26,408 bases of DNA from Clostridiales bacterium (GTDB lineage: Bacteria; Bacillota; Clostridia; Christensenellales; Aristaeellaceae): the NCBI GenBank assembly GCA_004556155.1, contig SFIM01000031.1:1-26408 (forward strand), read 5' to 3'. The notes under the pieces are model-generated. The model saw nothing but the letters and a program-made list of their open reading frames with translations, did no database searches and was not told the origin of the DNA. How positions within the stretch are numbered: position 1 is the first letter of the stretch; each line of letters opens with the position of its first letter. Below, piece by piece: positions 15,478 to 22,436 of this stretch. The position numbers and the translations under genes are program-made.

Positions 15478-15978
15478 GTGCAAACGGATGAAACGCGGGA
15501 CAGGCAGGCGGCGCTGGAGCGCCTGATGGCGCAGTACGGCACGGCGCTGCTGCGCTATTATCAGGGAATGAAGGTGAACGATGTAGCCCAGGCGCTGCGG
15601 ACAACGCGCAGTGGGGTGAAGCATCGGCTCAAGCAGGCCAATAAGCTGCTGCGCACGCAATTGGAAGGGCGGTATGATGGTGAGATTTCGCGCATCGTCG
15701 ATGCGGGTTCGCAGGATATTGCTCAGGATCGTGCAGAAGAGCTGGGCAAGGTCGCGCTGCTGGAGGACTTTGGCCTGACCAAGGAGGGTTTTGAAGCTGA
15801 GGGCAGCGAACTGGTTTACGCCACGCTGTATCAGCGTCCCAATGGACAGCGGATATGGGATCTGGACTGGTATATCCCTGCTTATGTAAACGGTATAGAA
15901 TGGAGCTGCTGTGTTCGACTGGATGCGCAGACGGGTGAGATTCTGGACTGCGACGCGGTAACAGGCGGCATTGGCTAA
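15478..15978 (+). CDS. Short ORF joining a sigma region 4 HTH to a PepSY-like tail; possible collapsed sigma/anti-sigma locus
   Basis: The GTG start has a strong AAAGGAGG site (15462-15469). Residues 11-26 (AALERLMAQYGTALLR) look like the N-terminus of an ECF sigma factor, just before region 2. The chain then passes directly to YYQGMKVNDVAQALRTTRSGVKHRLKQANKLLR (27-59), the helix-turn-helix of region 4, with regions 2 and 3 absent. Residues from about 85 on, ending in CCVRLDAQTGEILDCDAV, resemble the end of a PepSY domain, normally found outside the membrane in anti-sigma or sensor proteins, yet no membrane segment is present. The best explanation is a sigma gene and its downstream anti-sigma gene fused in frame by deletions. 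A genuine small DNA-binding protein with a PepSY-like sensor cannot be excluded. Confidence 0.6.
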   Translation: MQTDETRDRQAALERLMAQYGTALLRYYQGMKVNDVAQALRTTRSGVKHRLKQANKLLRTQLEGRYDGEISRIVDAGSQDIAQDRAEELGKVALLEDFGLTKEGFEAEGSELVYATLYQRPNGQRIWDLDWYIPAYVNGIEWSCCVRLDAQTGEILDCDAVTGGIG

Positions 15979-15991
15979 GCGAAATATCAAT

Positions 15992-16027
15992 AAAGCGCCG
16001 AGGGAGGAAACTCCCTTGGCGCTTTTG
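15992..16027. terminator. Terminator between convergent genes
   Basis: A 15-bp stem (15992-16006 with 16011-16025) with a GAAA tetraloop. T residues follow on the plus strand and, more weakly, on the minus strand, so it can serve both flanking genes. Confidence 0.9.
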
Positions 16028-16052
16028 TGTAGGAGAAAAGGGACGAGAGACG

Positions 16053-16964
16053 TTACTGATCGCTCAGGTTCAGCACAGGCAGGGTGGTGGAGTCGCCGCC
16101 GGCCATGTAGGTGGGCAGCTTGCCATCCCAGCTGGATACCTGGGTGTACTCAATCAACTCGGGCGTAAGCGACTGGGCGATTTGCCGGTTGGCCTCAGCC
16201 TGGGCTTCGGCCTGCGCACGGATGGCATAGGCTTCCGCGTCGGCGTTGATCTTCTGCACGTTGGCCTCAGCCTCGGCGGCAATCTTCTTGCGCTCGGCCT
16301 GCTGCTGAGCCTCCATGGTGGCCTGCTCCTGCTCAATTTCAGCCTTCAGCTTGCCCTGCTGCGCCACCTGCTTGGCTTCCACCGCATCGGTAAAGGCGTC
16401 GGCAAAGTCGATATCCTCAATGGATACGCTGATGATATTGATGCCGTAGCCGCTCATTTCGCGGCTCAGCATTTCGCGGGTCTCAATGGACAGGCGATCA
16501 CGGGAGGAAATCAGCTCCTCTGCCGTGTACTTGGAAAATACAGCCTTGAGGTTTTCCAGCAGGCGGGGCGAAACCAGGGTGTTGTAGTAGTTGGTACCCA
16601 CGTCCTTGAACAGGTTCATGGCCGTGGTCTTGTTGATGTTATAGTTGATGGAGCCGATCACCTGCACCTGCTGGATATCGCTGGAGAAGGCCTGCGTGTT
16701 GTAGCTGGTTTTCTGCTCGCGGTTATCCATCACAGTGACCACCTGGAAGGGGCTTTTCAGGTGGAAGCCCGCGTCCAGCGTGTAGTCGGCCACCTTGCCG
16801 AAGGTGGTCAGGATGCCGGTATAGCCGGTGGGCACGATGGCGGTGCAGCCGCCGTATACAATCAGCGCCAGCACAATGGCGACTGCGGCGATCACGCCCG
16901 CGCGGATTAGCTTTTTATTGCCGTTTTTGCGGGGAGCGGGGTTGGCGTTGGGGTAAACGTTCAT
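16053..16964 (-). CDS. SPFH/prohibitin-family membrane protein
   Basis: The 303-residue protein has a basic N-terminus, one membrane segment (about 18-43), and an SPFH (band 7/prohibitin) domain (about 45-225) with PTGYTGILTTFGKV, GFHLKSPFQVVTVMDNREQ and GINIISVSIEDIDFADAF. An alanine/glutamate-rich coiled coil follows (about 225-270), in which AEAEANVQKINADAEAYAIRAQAEA is typical. Proteins of this family assemble into large membrane rings that organise microdomains or regulate membrane proteases; in bacteria the nearest named relatives are HflC/HflK and prohibitin-like proteins. The start follows AAGGAGG (16976-16982). No partner protease gene lies next to it. Its own promoter separates it from the ABC exporter genes upstream. 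Confidence 0.9.
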   Translation of the reverse strand: MNVYPNANPAPRKNGNKKLIRAGVIAAVAIVLALIVYGGCTAIVPTGYTGILTTFGKVADYTLDAGFHLKSPFQVVTVMDNREQKTSYNTQAFSSDIQQVQVIGSINYNINKTTAMNLFKDVGTNYYNTLVSPRLLENLKAVFSKYTAEELISSRDRLSIETREMLSREMSGYGINIISVSIEDIDFADAFTDAVEAKQVAQQGKLKAEIEQEQATMEAQQQAERKKIAAEAEANVQKINADAEAYAIRAQAEAQAEANRQIAQSLTPELIEYTQVSSWDGKLPTYMAGGDSTTLPVLNLSDQ

Positions 16965-17001
16965 GGATGTAAAATCCTCCTTGTTTTTCGATTACGGTCA
17001 G

Positions 17002-17031
17002 ATTTTACCATAATAAATCCCCATACCGCAA
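17002..17031 (-). promoter_or_regulatory. Promoter of the SPFH gene
   Basis: On the minus strand TTGCGG (17026-17031), 18-base spacer and TAAAAT (17002-17007) with TGG before it. A weak ATCCCC/GGGGAT stem (17017-17043) in the same place could partly terminate the ABC operon. Confidence 0.6.
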
Positions 17032-17063
17032 GGGCAGGGGGATAAAATATACGCAGGGCTGCT

Positions 17064-18989
17064 TTAATTGTCCGTTTTGCTGTCCGCAAGCCTGGCGGAC
17101 AGGATTTCCTGCGCGCGTTCTTCCTCAAACTGGCTCATGTACAGCTTGTAATAGCTGCCCTTCATGCGAAGCAGCTGTTGATGCGTGCCCTGCTCCTTGA
17201 TCTTGCCATCCTCGATGACCAGGATGCGGTCGGCCGAGCGGACGGTGGACAGGCGGTGGGCGATGATAAAGGACGTGCGGCCCGTAAGCACCTGGGAGAT
17301 GGCCTGCTGAATCATGACCTCGGTTTCAGTATCGACGGAGGAGGTGGCTTCGTCCAGGATGAAGATGCGTGGGTTGCTCAGGATCGCGCGGGCAAAGGAA
17401 ATCAGCTGCTTTTCGCCCGTGGACAGCCGGCTGCCGCCCTCGCCTACATCGGTGTCATAGCCTTTTTCCATCTTCAGGATAAAGGGCTCGGCGTTTACCA
17501 GCTGCGCCGCGCGGCGAATCTCCTCGTCCGTAGCGTCCAGCTTGGAATAGCGGATGTTATCCCGAATGGTGCCCGAGAACAGCCGCGGCTCCTGCAGCAC
17601 ATAGCCCAGATTGGATTGCAGCCACAGCTGGCTGCGCTTGCGGTAGTCCACGCCGTCTATTTTGATTTCGCCGCCCGTAGGCTCATAGAAGCGGCACACC
17701 AGATTGACCACGGTGGATTTGCCCGCGCCCGTGGGGCCGACCAGCGCGATGGTTTCGCCAGCCTTGACGTGCAGGTTAAAGTCCGTCAGCACGCGCTCGC
17801 CATCCTGATACTTGAAGTCCACGTGCTCAAAGTCGATATCGCCGTGCAGCTCGGGCCAGTTTTCGCGCTTGGGATGGAAGTTATCGCCAAACTGCGCTAC
17901 CACCTCGGGGCTGTCCACAATGTCGGGCTGGGTGTCCAGCAGCGTCATCACGCGCTCGGCCGCGGCCTGTGCCGACTGCATTTCGCTGAACACGCCGGCA
18001 ATGTTGCGCACGGGCTCGAAAAACTGCACCGTGTAATTGACGAACACCTGAATAACGCCCAGGGACATGGCTCCAGCCAGCACCAGGTTTCCACCGCGCC
18101 AGAGGGCGTAGGCTGTGGCCAGCGAGCCCAGGGAAATAACGATGGGCAGATACAGGGCGTTGAGCGACGCGGCGCGCACGGAGGAGCGGCGCATCTCGTG
18201 GGTCAATTCGCCAAACTCCTGCATGTTGGCTTCCTCGCGCACCAGGGTTTTGGTGGTTTTCGCGCCCATGATGCCTTCGTTAAACGCGCCGGTGATGCGG
18301 CTGTTGGTCTTGCGCACGGCGCGCCAGCTCTTGAGGATCTTCTGCTGGAAATAAAAGCTGATAACGGCCAGCGGCGGCAGCACCACCATCACGGCCAGAC
18401 CCAGCTTCCAGTTGATGGTCAGCATCGTGACCGAGCACATCACCAGCATCACTACGCCCCAGAACAGATCCAGCAGGCTCCAGCCGATGGTTTCGGCCAG
18501 GCGCTGGATATCGCTGGTCATGCGGCTCATCAGATAGCCGACAGGCATGCGGTCATAATAGGAAAAGGGCAGCTCCTGCAGCTTATGGAAGGCTTCCTGG
18601 CGGATGTTGTAGCACACGCCCACCTCGATCACGCCGCCCAGATACAGGAAAGCGTAAATAGTGGCGACCTGCACAATCACCAGCATTGCATACAGGAAGA
18701 TAAAGCCCGCCATGGTGTTGCCGGAAAACAGGGCGGCCGCCGAGCCGACCATGTTGTACATCAACCGGGCCATGGCGCCCGAGGGGGCCTGCGCGCCCGT
18801 GCCGGGAATCAGATAGTCGATCGCGTAGCTGGTCAGCAGCGGAAAGGCCACGTCGCACAGGGCGCTGATGGCCATCGACAGGGCCAGCGCGGCCAGGTGC
18901 GGATAATACTGCCGGGCATGATGGAAAATCTTGCGCCACAGGGACAGGTCAAATTTTTGCGTATAGTCTTTTTCCTGCGTCTGCTGCAT
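17064..18989 (-). CDS. ABC exporter half-transporter, subunit with canonical Walker B glutamate
   Basis: The 641-residue protein has a type-IV exporter membrane domain (about 30-340, six helices) and a nucleotide-binding domain (about 385-620). Walker A is GPTGAGKST with K424, the signature is LSTGEKQ (522-528), and Walker B is FILDEATSSVD with catalytic E547. The LSTGEKQ signature departs from LSGGQ. In a heterodimer with the upstream gene product this signature faces the partner's Walker sites, forming the degenerate ATP site, while this subunit's Walker sites form the active site with the partner's LSGGQ. This matches the TM287/288 and BmrCD type of multidrug exporters, this subunit being TM288-like. 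Its ribosome binding site lies in the end of the preceding gene, four bases upstream, so the two are coupled. Substrate is unknown. Confidence 0.92.
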   Translation of the reverse strand: MQQTQEKDYTQKFDLSLWRKIFHHARQYYPHLAALALSMAISALCDVAFPLLTSYAIDYLIPGTGAQAPSGAMARLMYNMVGSAAALFSGNTMAGFIFLYAMLVIVQVATIYAFLYLGGVIEVGVCYNIRQEAFHKLQELPFSYYDRMPVGYLMSRMTSDIQRLAETIGWSLLDLFWGVVMLVMCSVTMLTINWKLGLAVMVVLPPLAVISFYFQQKILKSWRAVRKTNSRITGAFNEGIMGAKTTKTLVREEANMQEFGELTHEMRRSSVRAASLNALYLPIVISLGSLATAYALWRGGNLVLAGAMSLGVIQVFVNYTVQFFEPVRNIAGVFSEMQSAQAAAERVMTLLDTQPDIVDSPEVVAQFGDNFHPKRENWPELHGDIDFEHVDFKYQDGERVLTDFNLHVKAGETIALVGPTGAGKSTVVNLVCRFYEPTGGEIKIDGVDYRKRSQLWLQSNLGYVLQEPRLFSGTIRDNIRYSKLDATDEEIRRAAQLVNAEPFILKMEKGYDTDVGEGGSRLSTGEKQLISFARAILSNPRIFILDEATSSVDTETEVMIQQAISQVLTGRTSFIIAHRLSTVRSADRILVIEDGKIKEQGTHQQLLRMKGSYYKLYMSQFEEERAQEILSARLADSKTDN

Positions 18990-18993
18990 GGCT

Positions 18994-20814
18994 TTAGTTC
19001 ACCTCCTGGGCGCTGTGGCGGGCAAATTCCTCCTCCAGCGCGGTCTGGATGTTGAAGATGCGCGCATACAGGCCGGGCTGATGAATCAGCTGCTGATGCG
19101 TGCCCTGCTGGATGACGTGGCCATCCTCCACCACCAGGATCAGATCGGCCTGCGAGAGCGTCACCACGCGATGGCTGATGATGATGGTGGTGGTATCGCG
19201 GCTATGCTCCTTGAGGGCATGGCGGATGGCCGCGTCGGTTTCGGTATCCACGGCGGACAGGGAATCGTCGAAGATCAGGATATCGTTGTCCTTCATCAGG
19301 GTACGGGCAATGGCAATGCGCTGCTTCTGGCCGCCCGAGAGTGTTACGCCGCGCTCGCCCACCACCGTATTCCAGCCGTTTTCGCTATCCTCGATAAAGC
19401 TAAGGGCGCTGGCGTCCACGGCCGCGCGTTCAATGGCCTGCTGGGAGGGATGGGAGACGGCGATGCCCACGTTGTCGCGCAGCGTCTTGGAATACAGGAA
19501 GGGCTCCTGCAGCACCAGGCCTACATGGGCGCGCAGGTAACTGCGGTCAATCTTCTGGATATCCACGCCGCCGATGGTGATGCGGCCGCTCTGCGGCTCA
19601 AAGAGGCGCTGCATCAGGTGTACGATGCTGCTCTTGCCGCTGCCCGTAGCGCCCAGGATGGCCACGGTTTTGCCGGCGGGGATGGTAAAGCTCATATCCT
19701 GCAGGACGTTGCGGTTGCTGTCATAGCCGAAGGTGACGTGATCGAACACGATATCCCCGTTCAGGGGAGGCTGGATAGCGTCCGGCTCGGCAGGCTCCAC
19801 GGGCGCGCGGAGGATCTCGTCAATGCGCTCCACAGCCACAAAGCTTTTGCCTGCGTCGGACAGAATGCGGCCCAGCTGGCGGATGGGCCATAGGAGCTTG
19901 CCCACATAGCTGGTAAACACCACCATGGTGCCCACGGTGATTTCGCCGCGTGCGGCAAAGAGCACGCACATGATCAGCGTAATGCCGCTTTGGATCATGC
20001 ACATGGTATCGCTGCCCGCCCAGTACACGGCCAGGAGCTTGCTTACCTTGAAGGATTTCTTTTTATAATCCGCGCTTGCGCCAGTGAATTTTTCCACTTC
20101 ATATTGCTGCTGGCCAAAGGCGCGCACCACGCGCACGCCGGTCAGGTTTTCCTGCAGCACGGCGCTGAGGCGACCCTCGGATACGTCCGCATCGCCAAAG
20201 GCCTTGACCACCCACTTGAAGAACAGAAACGCAAAGCAGAAAATGGCCGGCACCATCACCATGCTGATCAGCGCTAACTTTACGTTTTTGCTGAACAGCA
20301 TCGTCAGCGCCACCACGATCATCAGCACCGAGGATACCACTGCCAGCAGCTGGCTGGCCAGAAAGCGGCGCACGGTATCCACATCGCTGGTGCAGCGCTG
20401 CACCATATCGCCCGTTTCGGCCTTTACATGATAGCTGAAGGGCAGGTGCTGGATGTGCTCATACAGCCGTTCGCGCAGGTACAGCGCCACATTTTCGCCC
20501 GCCTTGCTTTGCCAGCGACCCTTGAAAAAGTTGATCGCGCCGCCCACAATATTCAGCCCCACCAGCGCCAGACCAACGATCCACAGGTTGCGCGCCATAA
20601 AGCCAGGGCCGCCCCAGCTATCCACCCAGCGGTTGACAAACGCCGGCATGGTGGAGGGCTGGCCGCTGAGATAATAGTCCAGCGTTTCGGCCAGCAGCAG
20701 GGGGGTCAGGTAATCGATGACCACGCTGATCAGCACGCACAGCGCCGCCCCGATAAAGAGCCATTTATTTTGCGCCACCAGCTTGCCCATCAAGCGCATC
20801 CTTCGCTTGTTCAT
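18994..20814 (-). CDS. ABC exporter half-transporter, subunit with degenerate catalytic site
   Basis: The 606-residue partner of the following gene has six membrane helices (about 15-325) and a nucleotide-binding domain (about 355-590). Walker A is GATGSGKSS with K394 and the signature is LSGGQKQ. Walker B ends ILIFDDSLSAVD, so aspartate D517 replaces the catalytic glutamate, the hallmark of the inactive site in heterodimeric exporters (TM287-like). The start at 20814 (MNKRRMRLMGKL) has GGAGAGGTGA upstream at good spacing; a frame extension to 20871 would begin inside a terminator hairpin and is rejected. The gene lies behind a leader ORF and terminator, suggesting induction by relief of termination, as known for bmrCD in Bacillus subtilis. 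Confidence 0.92.
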   Translation of the reverse strand: MNKRRMRLMGKLVAQNKWLFIGAALCVLISVVIDYLTPLLLAETLDYYLSGQPSTMPAFVNRWVDSWGGPGFMARNLWIVGLALVGLNIVGGAINFFKGRWQSKAGENVALYLRERLYEHIQHLPFSYHVKAETGDMVQRCTSDVDTVRRFLASQLLAVVSSVLMIVVALTMLFSKNVKLALISMVMVPAIFCFAFLFFKWVVKAFGDADVSEGRLSAVLQENLTGVRVVRAFGQQQYEVEKFTGASADYKKKSFKVSKLLAVYWAGSDTMCMIQSGITLIMCVLFAARGEITVGTMVVFTSYVGKLLWPIRQLGRILSDAGKSFVAVERIDEILRAPVEPAEPDAIQPPLNGDIVFDHVTFGYDSNRNVLQDMSFTIPAGKTVAILGATGSGKSSIVHLMQRLFEPQSGRITIGGVDIQKIDRSYLRAHVGLVLQEPFLYSKTLRDNVGIAVSHPSQQAIERAAVDASALSFIEDSENGWNTVVGERGVTLSGGQKQRIAIARTLMKDNDILIFDDSLSAVDTETDAAIRHALKEHSRDTTTIIISHRVVTLSQADLILVVEDGHVIQQGTHQQLIHQPGLYARIFNIQTALEEEFARHSAQEVN

Positions 20815-20854
20815 AGGATCAATCACCTCTCCTTTCGCATTGAAAAAAACATAG

Positions 20855-20893
20855 AAAAAGAGCGTCCGCATGCGTGCAGGCAGCAGACGCTCT
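20855..20893 (-). terminator. Attenuator-type terminator between leader ORF and ABC genes
   Basis: On the minus strand AGAGCGTC (20886-20893) pairs with GACGCTCT (20859-20866), the stem continuing with interruptions (GC/GC and TGC/GCA) into a 6-base loop, followed by a run of T to 20855. It lies 11 bases after the stop of the leader ORF and before the first ABC gene, so transcription must read through it for the exporter to be made. A sequence in its loop (CGCATGCG, 20867-20874) is repeated in the leader ORF (20938-20945) and is self-complementary, giving a possible competing pairing. Confidence 0.8.
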
Positions 20894-20904
20894 CTATGAT
20901 GCGC

Positions 20905-21009
20905 TTAAAAAGCCCAAGCGCAATCCAAGGGCGGCTGCGCATGCGTATCAAAGGCGTCCCTTGCCTGAGCACGGGGAAACAAAGCAACCGAAGATTCAAT
21001 GTTGCGCAC
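20905..21009 (-). CDS. Leader peptide ORF (34 codons) of the ABC exporter operon
   Basis: A GTG at 21007-21009 follows a full AAAGGAGG (21017-21024) by 7 bases and opens a 34-codon frame ending with TAA at 20905-20907. The peptide begins MRNIESSVALFPRAQARD and ends AQPPLDCAWAF. It has no membrane segment or signal. The site is stronger than that of many genes here, the peptide is too short for an enzyme, and a terminator hairpin starts right after its stop, so its translation most likely controls transcription of the exporter genes. In Bacillus subtilis the leader bmrB controls bmrCD by ribosome-mediated attenuation when antibiotics slow ribosomes; this arrangement is the same in outline, though no sequence similarity to BmrB is claimed. 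The two consecutive prolines near the end could be a pause site. Confidence 0.75.
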   Translation of the reverse strand: MRNIESSVALFPRAQARDAFDTHAQPPLDCAWAF

Positions 21010-21068
21010 GCCGCAGCCTCCTTTCCATGTTTGTTTATGTGCCGGTGTAAGTATCTGGCACAAGAGGT

Positions 21069-21098
21069 ATTCTATCACAGCCGCTTTCGGGCTGTCAA
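21069..21098 (-). promoter_or_regulatory. Promoter of the leader ORF and ABC exporter operon
   Basis: On the minus strand TTGACA (21093-21098), 18-base spacer, TAGAAT (21069-21074) with TGA before it. It lies only 26 bases after the pfkA stop. Predicted transcription starts near 21062, giving a leader of about 250 bases before the first ABC gene. Confidence 0.85.
21077..21095. repeat. Inverted repeat inside the ABC leader promoter
   Basis: ACAGCC (21077-21082), 7 bases, GGCTGT (21090-21095): a perfect 6-bp inverted repeat filling the spacer between the -35 and -10. It could be an operator; as RNA from pfkA readthrough it would form a hairpin without a T tract. Confidence 0.5.
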
Positions 21099-21123
21099 CA
21101 CGAAGCAGGATCCTTTTGCAAAT

Positions 21124-22185
21124 TTACAGCCCGTTGATGGTATTGTACAGCGAACGATTGAAGGGGCGGCGCGCCTTGAGGGCTTTCTCGATGTCCTCAT
21201 GATACACCTTGCCGTGCTTCATACCGATCACGCGGTTGCTTACGCCATGCTGCAGCAGGTTGACCGCCAGCACGCCGGATTCAAAGGCGAAAGTGGCGTC
21301 GCGAGCCGTGGGCTGAGCGCCGCGCTGGGTGTAACCGATCACCGTATGGCGCACCTCGGGGAAGGAGCCGTCGGGCATGGTGGTCTTGCGCTTGAGCACG
21401 CTGGCAAAGCGATAGGCCGTCATGGGCTCGCCCTCAAACACTTCCTTGCCATAGGGCTTGAGGAACTTGTACACATCAAAGGGCGCCATCATTTCCCAGC
21501 TGCCCTCGGCCACCACGATGGTGCTGCGGTAGTTGCCGCGGTCGATCTGGCTTTGCAGGCGATGGGCAATCTCATCCACCGTCCAGCGCTTGGCCTCGGG
21601 GGCAATGACGATTTCCGCGCCCGTGGAGGCGGCGGTCATCAGGGCGATATCGCCGCAGTGACGGCCCATGACCTCCACCACATGGGGACGGTCGTGGGAG
21701 CGGGAGGTGGCGCGAATGGAGCGCACCGCGTCCACGCACACGTTGACGGCGGTGTCAAAGCCCAGCGTCATTTCGGTGTAGGCCAGGTCGTTATCGATGG
21801 TGCCGGGGATGCCGATGCAGGGGATGCCCTGCTCGCACAGCGCGCGTGCGCCCTGGAAGCTGCCATCGCCGCCGATGACGATCAGGCCGGCCACATCCAT
21901 ATCGCGCAGCAGCTTGGCCGCGCGAGCCTGCACAGCCTTATCCTTGAACTCCACACACCGGGCGGTACGCAGCTGCGTGCCGGGCAGGTCGGCGATATCC
22001 AGCGCCTTTTCCAGATTCAGTTCCATAAAATCGGTCTTGGGGCTTTTGCCCAGCAGGCCGTTAAAGCCGCGATCTACGCCCAGCAGGGGCATGTTGAGCA
22101 GCGCCGCGCTGCGGGCGATAGCGGTAACCGCCGCGTTCATGCCAGGGCTGTCGCCGCCGCTGGTCAATACAGCAATGTAAGGCAT
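21124..22185 (-). CDS. pfkA: ATP-dependent 6-phosphofructokinase
   Basis: The enzyme phosphorylates fructose 6-phosphate to fructose 1,6-bisphosphate in glycolysis. The 353 residues contain the ATP loop TSGGDSPGMNAAV (8-20), GGDGSFQGA (105-113) and PGTIDNDL (127-134) with catalytic D131, then SRSHDRPHVVEVMGRHCGDIAL, the substrate region, and HTVIGYTQRGAQP near the end. The glycine in GGDGS and the PGTIDND form (not GGDDS/PKTIDND) indicate ATP rather than pyrophosphate as donor. It is about 30 residues longer than E. coli PfkA, mainly through a segment around YKFLKPYGKEVFEGEP. The ribosome binding site AAAGGAG is 12 bases from the ATG, longer than usual. No good terminator is found before the ABC leader promoter, so some readthrough into the exporter leader is likely. 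Confidence 0.92.
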   Translation of the reverse strand: MPYIAVLTSGGDSPGMNAAVTAIARSAALLNMPLLGVDRGFNGLLGKSPKTDFMELNLEKALDIADLPGTQLRTARCVEFKDKAVQARAAKLLRDMDVAGLIVIGGDGSFQGARALCEQGIPCIGIPGTIDNDLAYTEMTLGFDTAVNVCVDAVRSIRATSRSHDRPHVVEVMGRHCGDIALMTAASTGAEIVIAPEAKRWTVDEIAHRLQSQIDRGNYRSTIVVAEGSWEMMAPFDVYKFLKPYGKEVFEGEPMTAYRFASVLKRKTTMPDGSFPEVRHTVIGYTQRGAQPTARDATFAFESGVLAVNLLQHGVSNRVIGMKHGKVYHEDIEKALKARRPFNRSLYNTINGL

Positions 22186-22281
22186 AAAAAGTTCATACTC
22201 CTTTCAAACGCGGCCGCGCCGCGGAAGACTGCTTTGGTATCGCGCATTGAAACGATTCCACTTTAAAGAAATCGCCGAATG

Positions 22282-22311
22282 ATTATAGCACAATACATCC
22301 CCAATAGGCAA
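22282..22311 (-). promoter_or_regulatory. Promoter of pfkA
   Basis: On the minus strand TTGCCT (22306-22311), 18-base spacer, TATAAT (22282-22287) with TGC before it. No convincing promoter for the divergent M20 gene was found between 22312 and 22420. Confidence 0.75.
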
Positions 22312-22436
22312 TTCTAATTTTCACTTTTTTGATCGATTTCGCCCTGTTTCCGCCCACGGTGCAGGATTTTTTGCCGCCGCCGTCGAAAAAGATATGGGAA
22401 TGATTCTTTAATAGCGTTTATTGGGGGAAACCATTT

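Noticed and set aside
20815..20871. Longer N-terminus for the first ABC subunit
   Set aside because: The extension begins in the attenuator hairpin and lacks a binding site; the internal ATG at 20814 has one.
22186..22436. Riboswitch or RNA gene between pfkA and the M20 gene
   Set aside because: Only the pfkA promoter is convincing; no conserved fold or terminator was seen.
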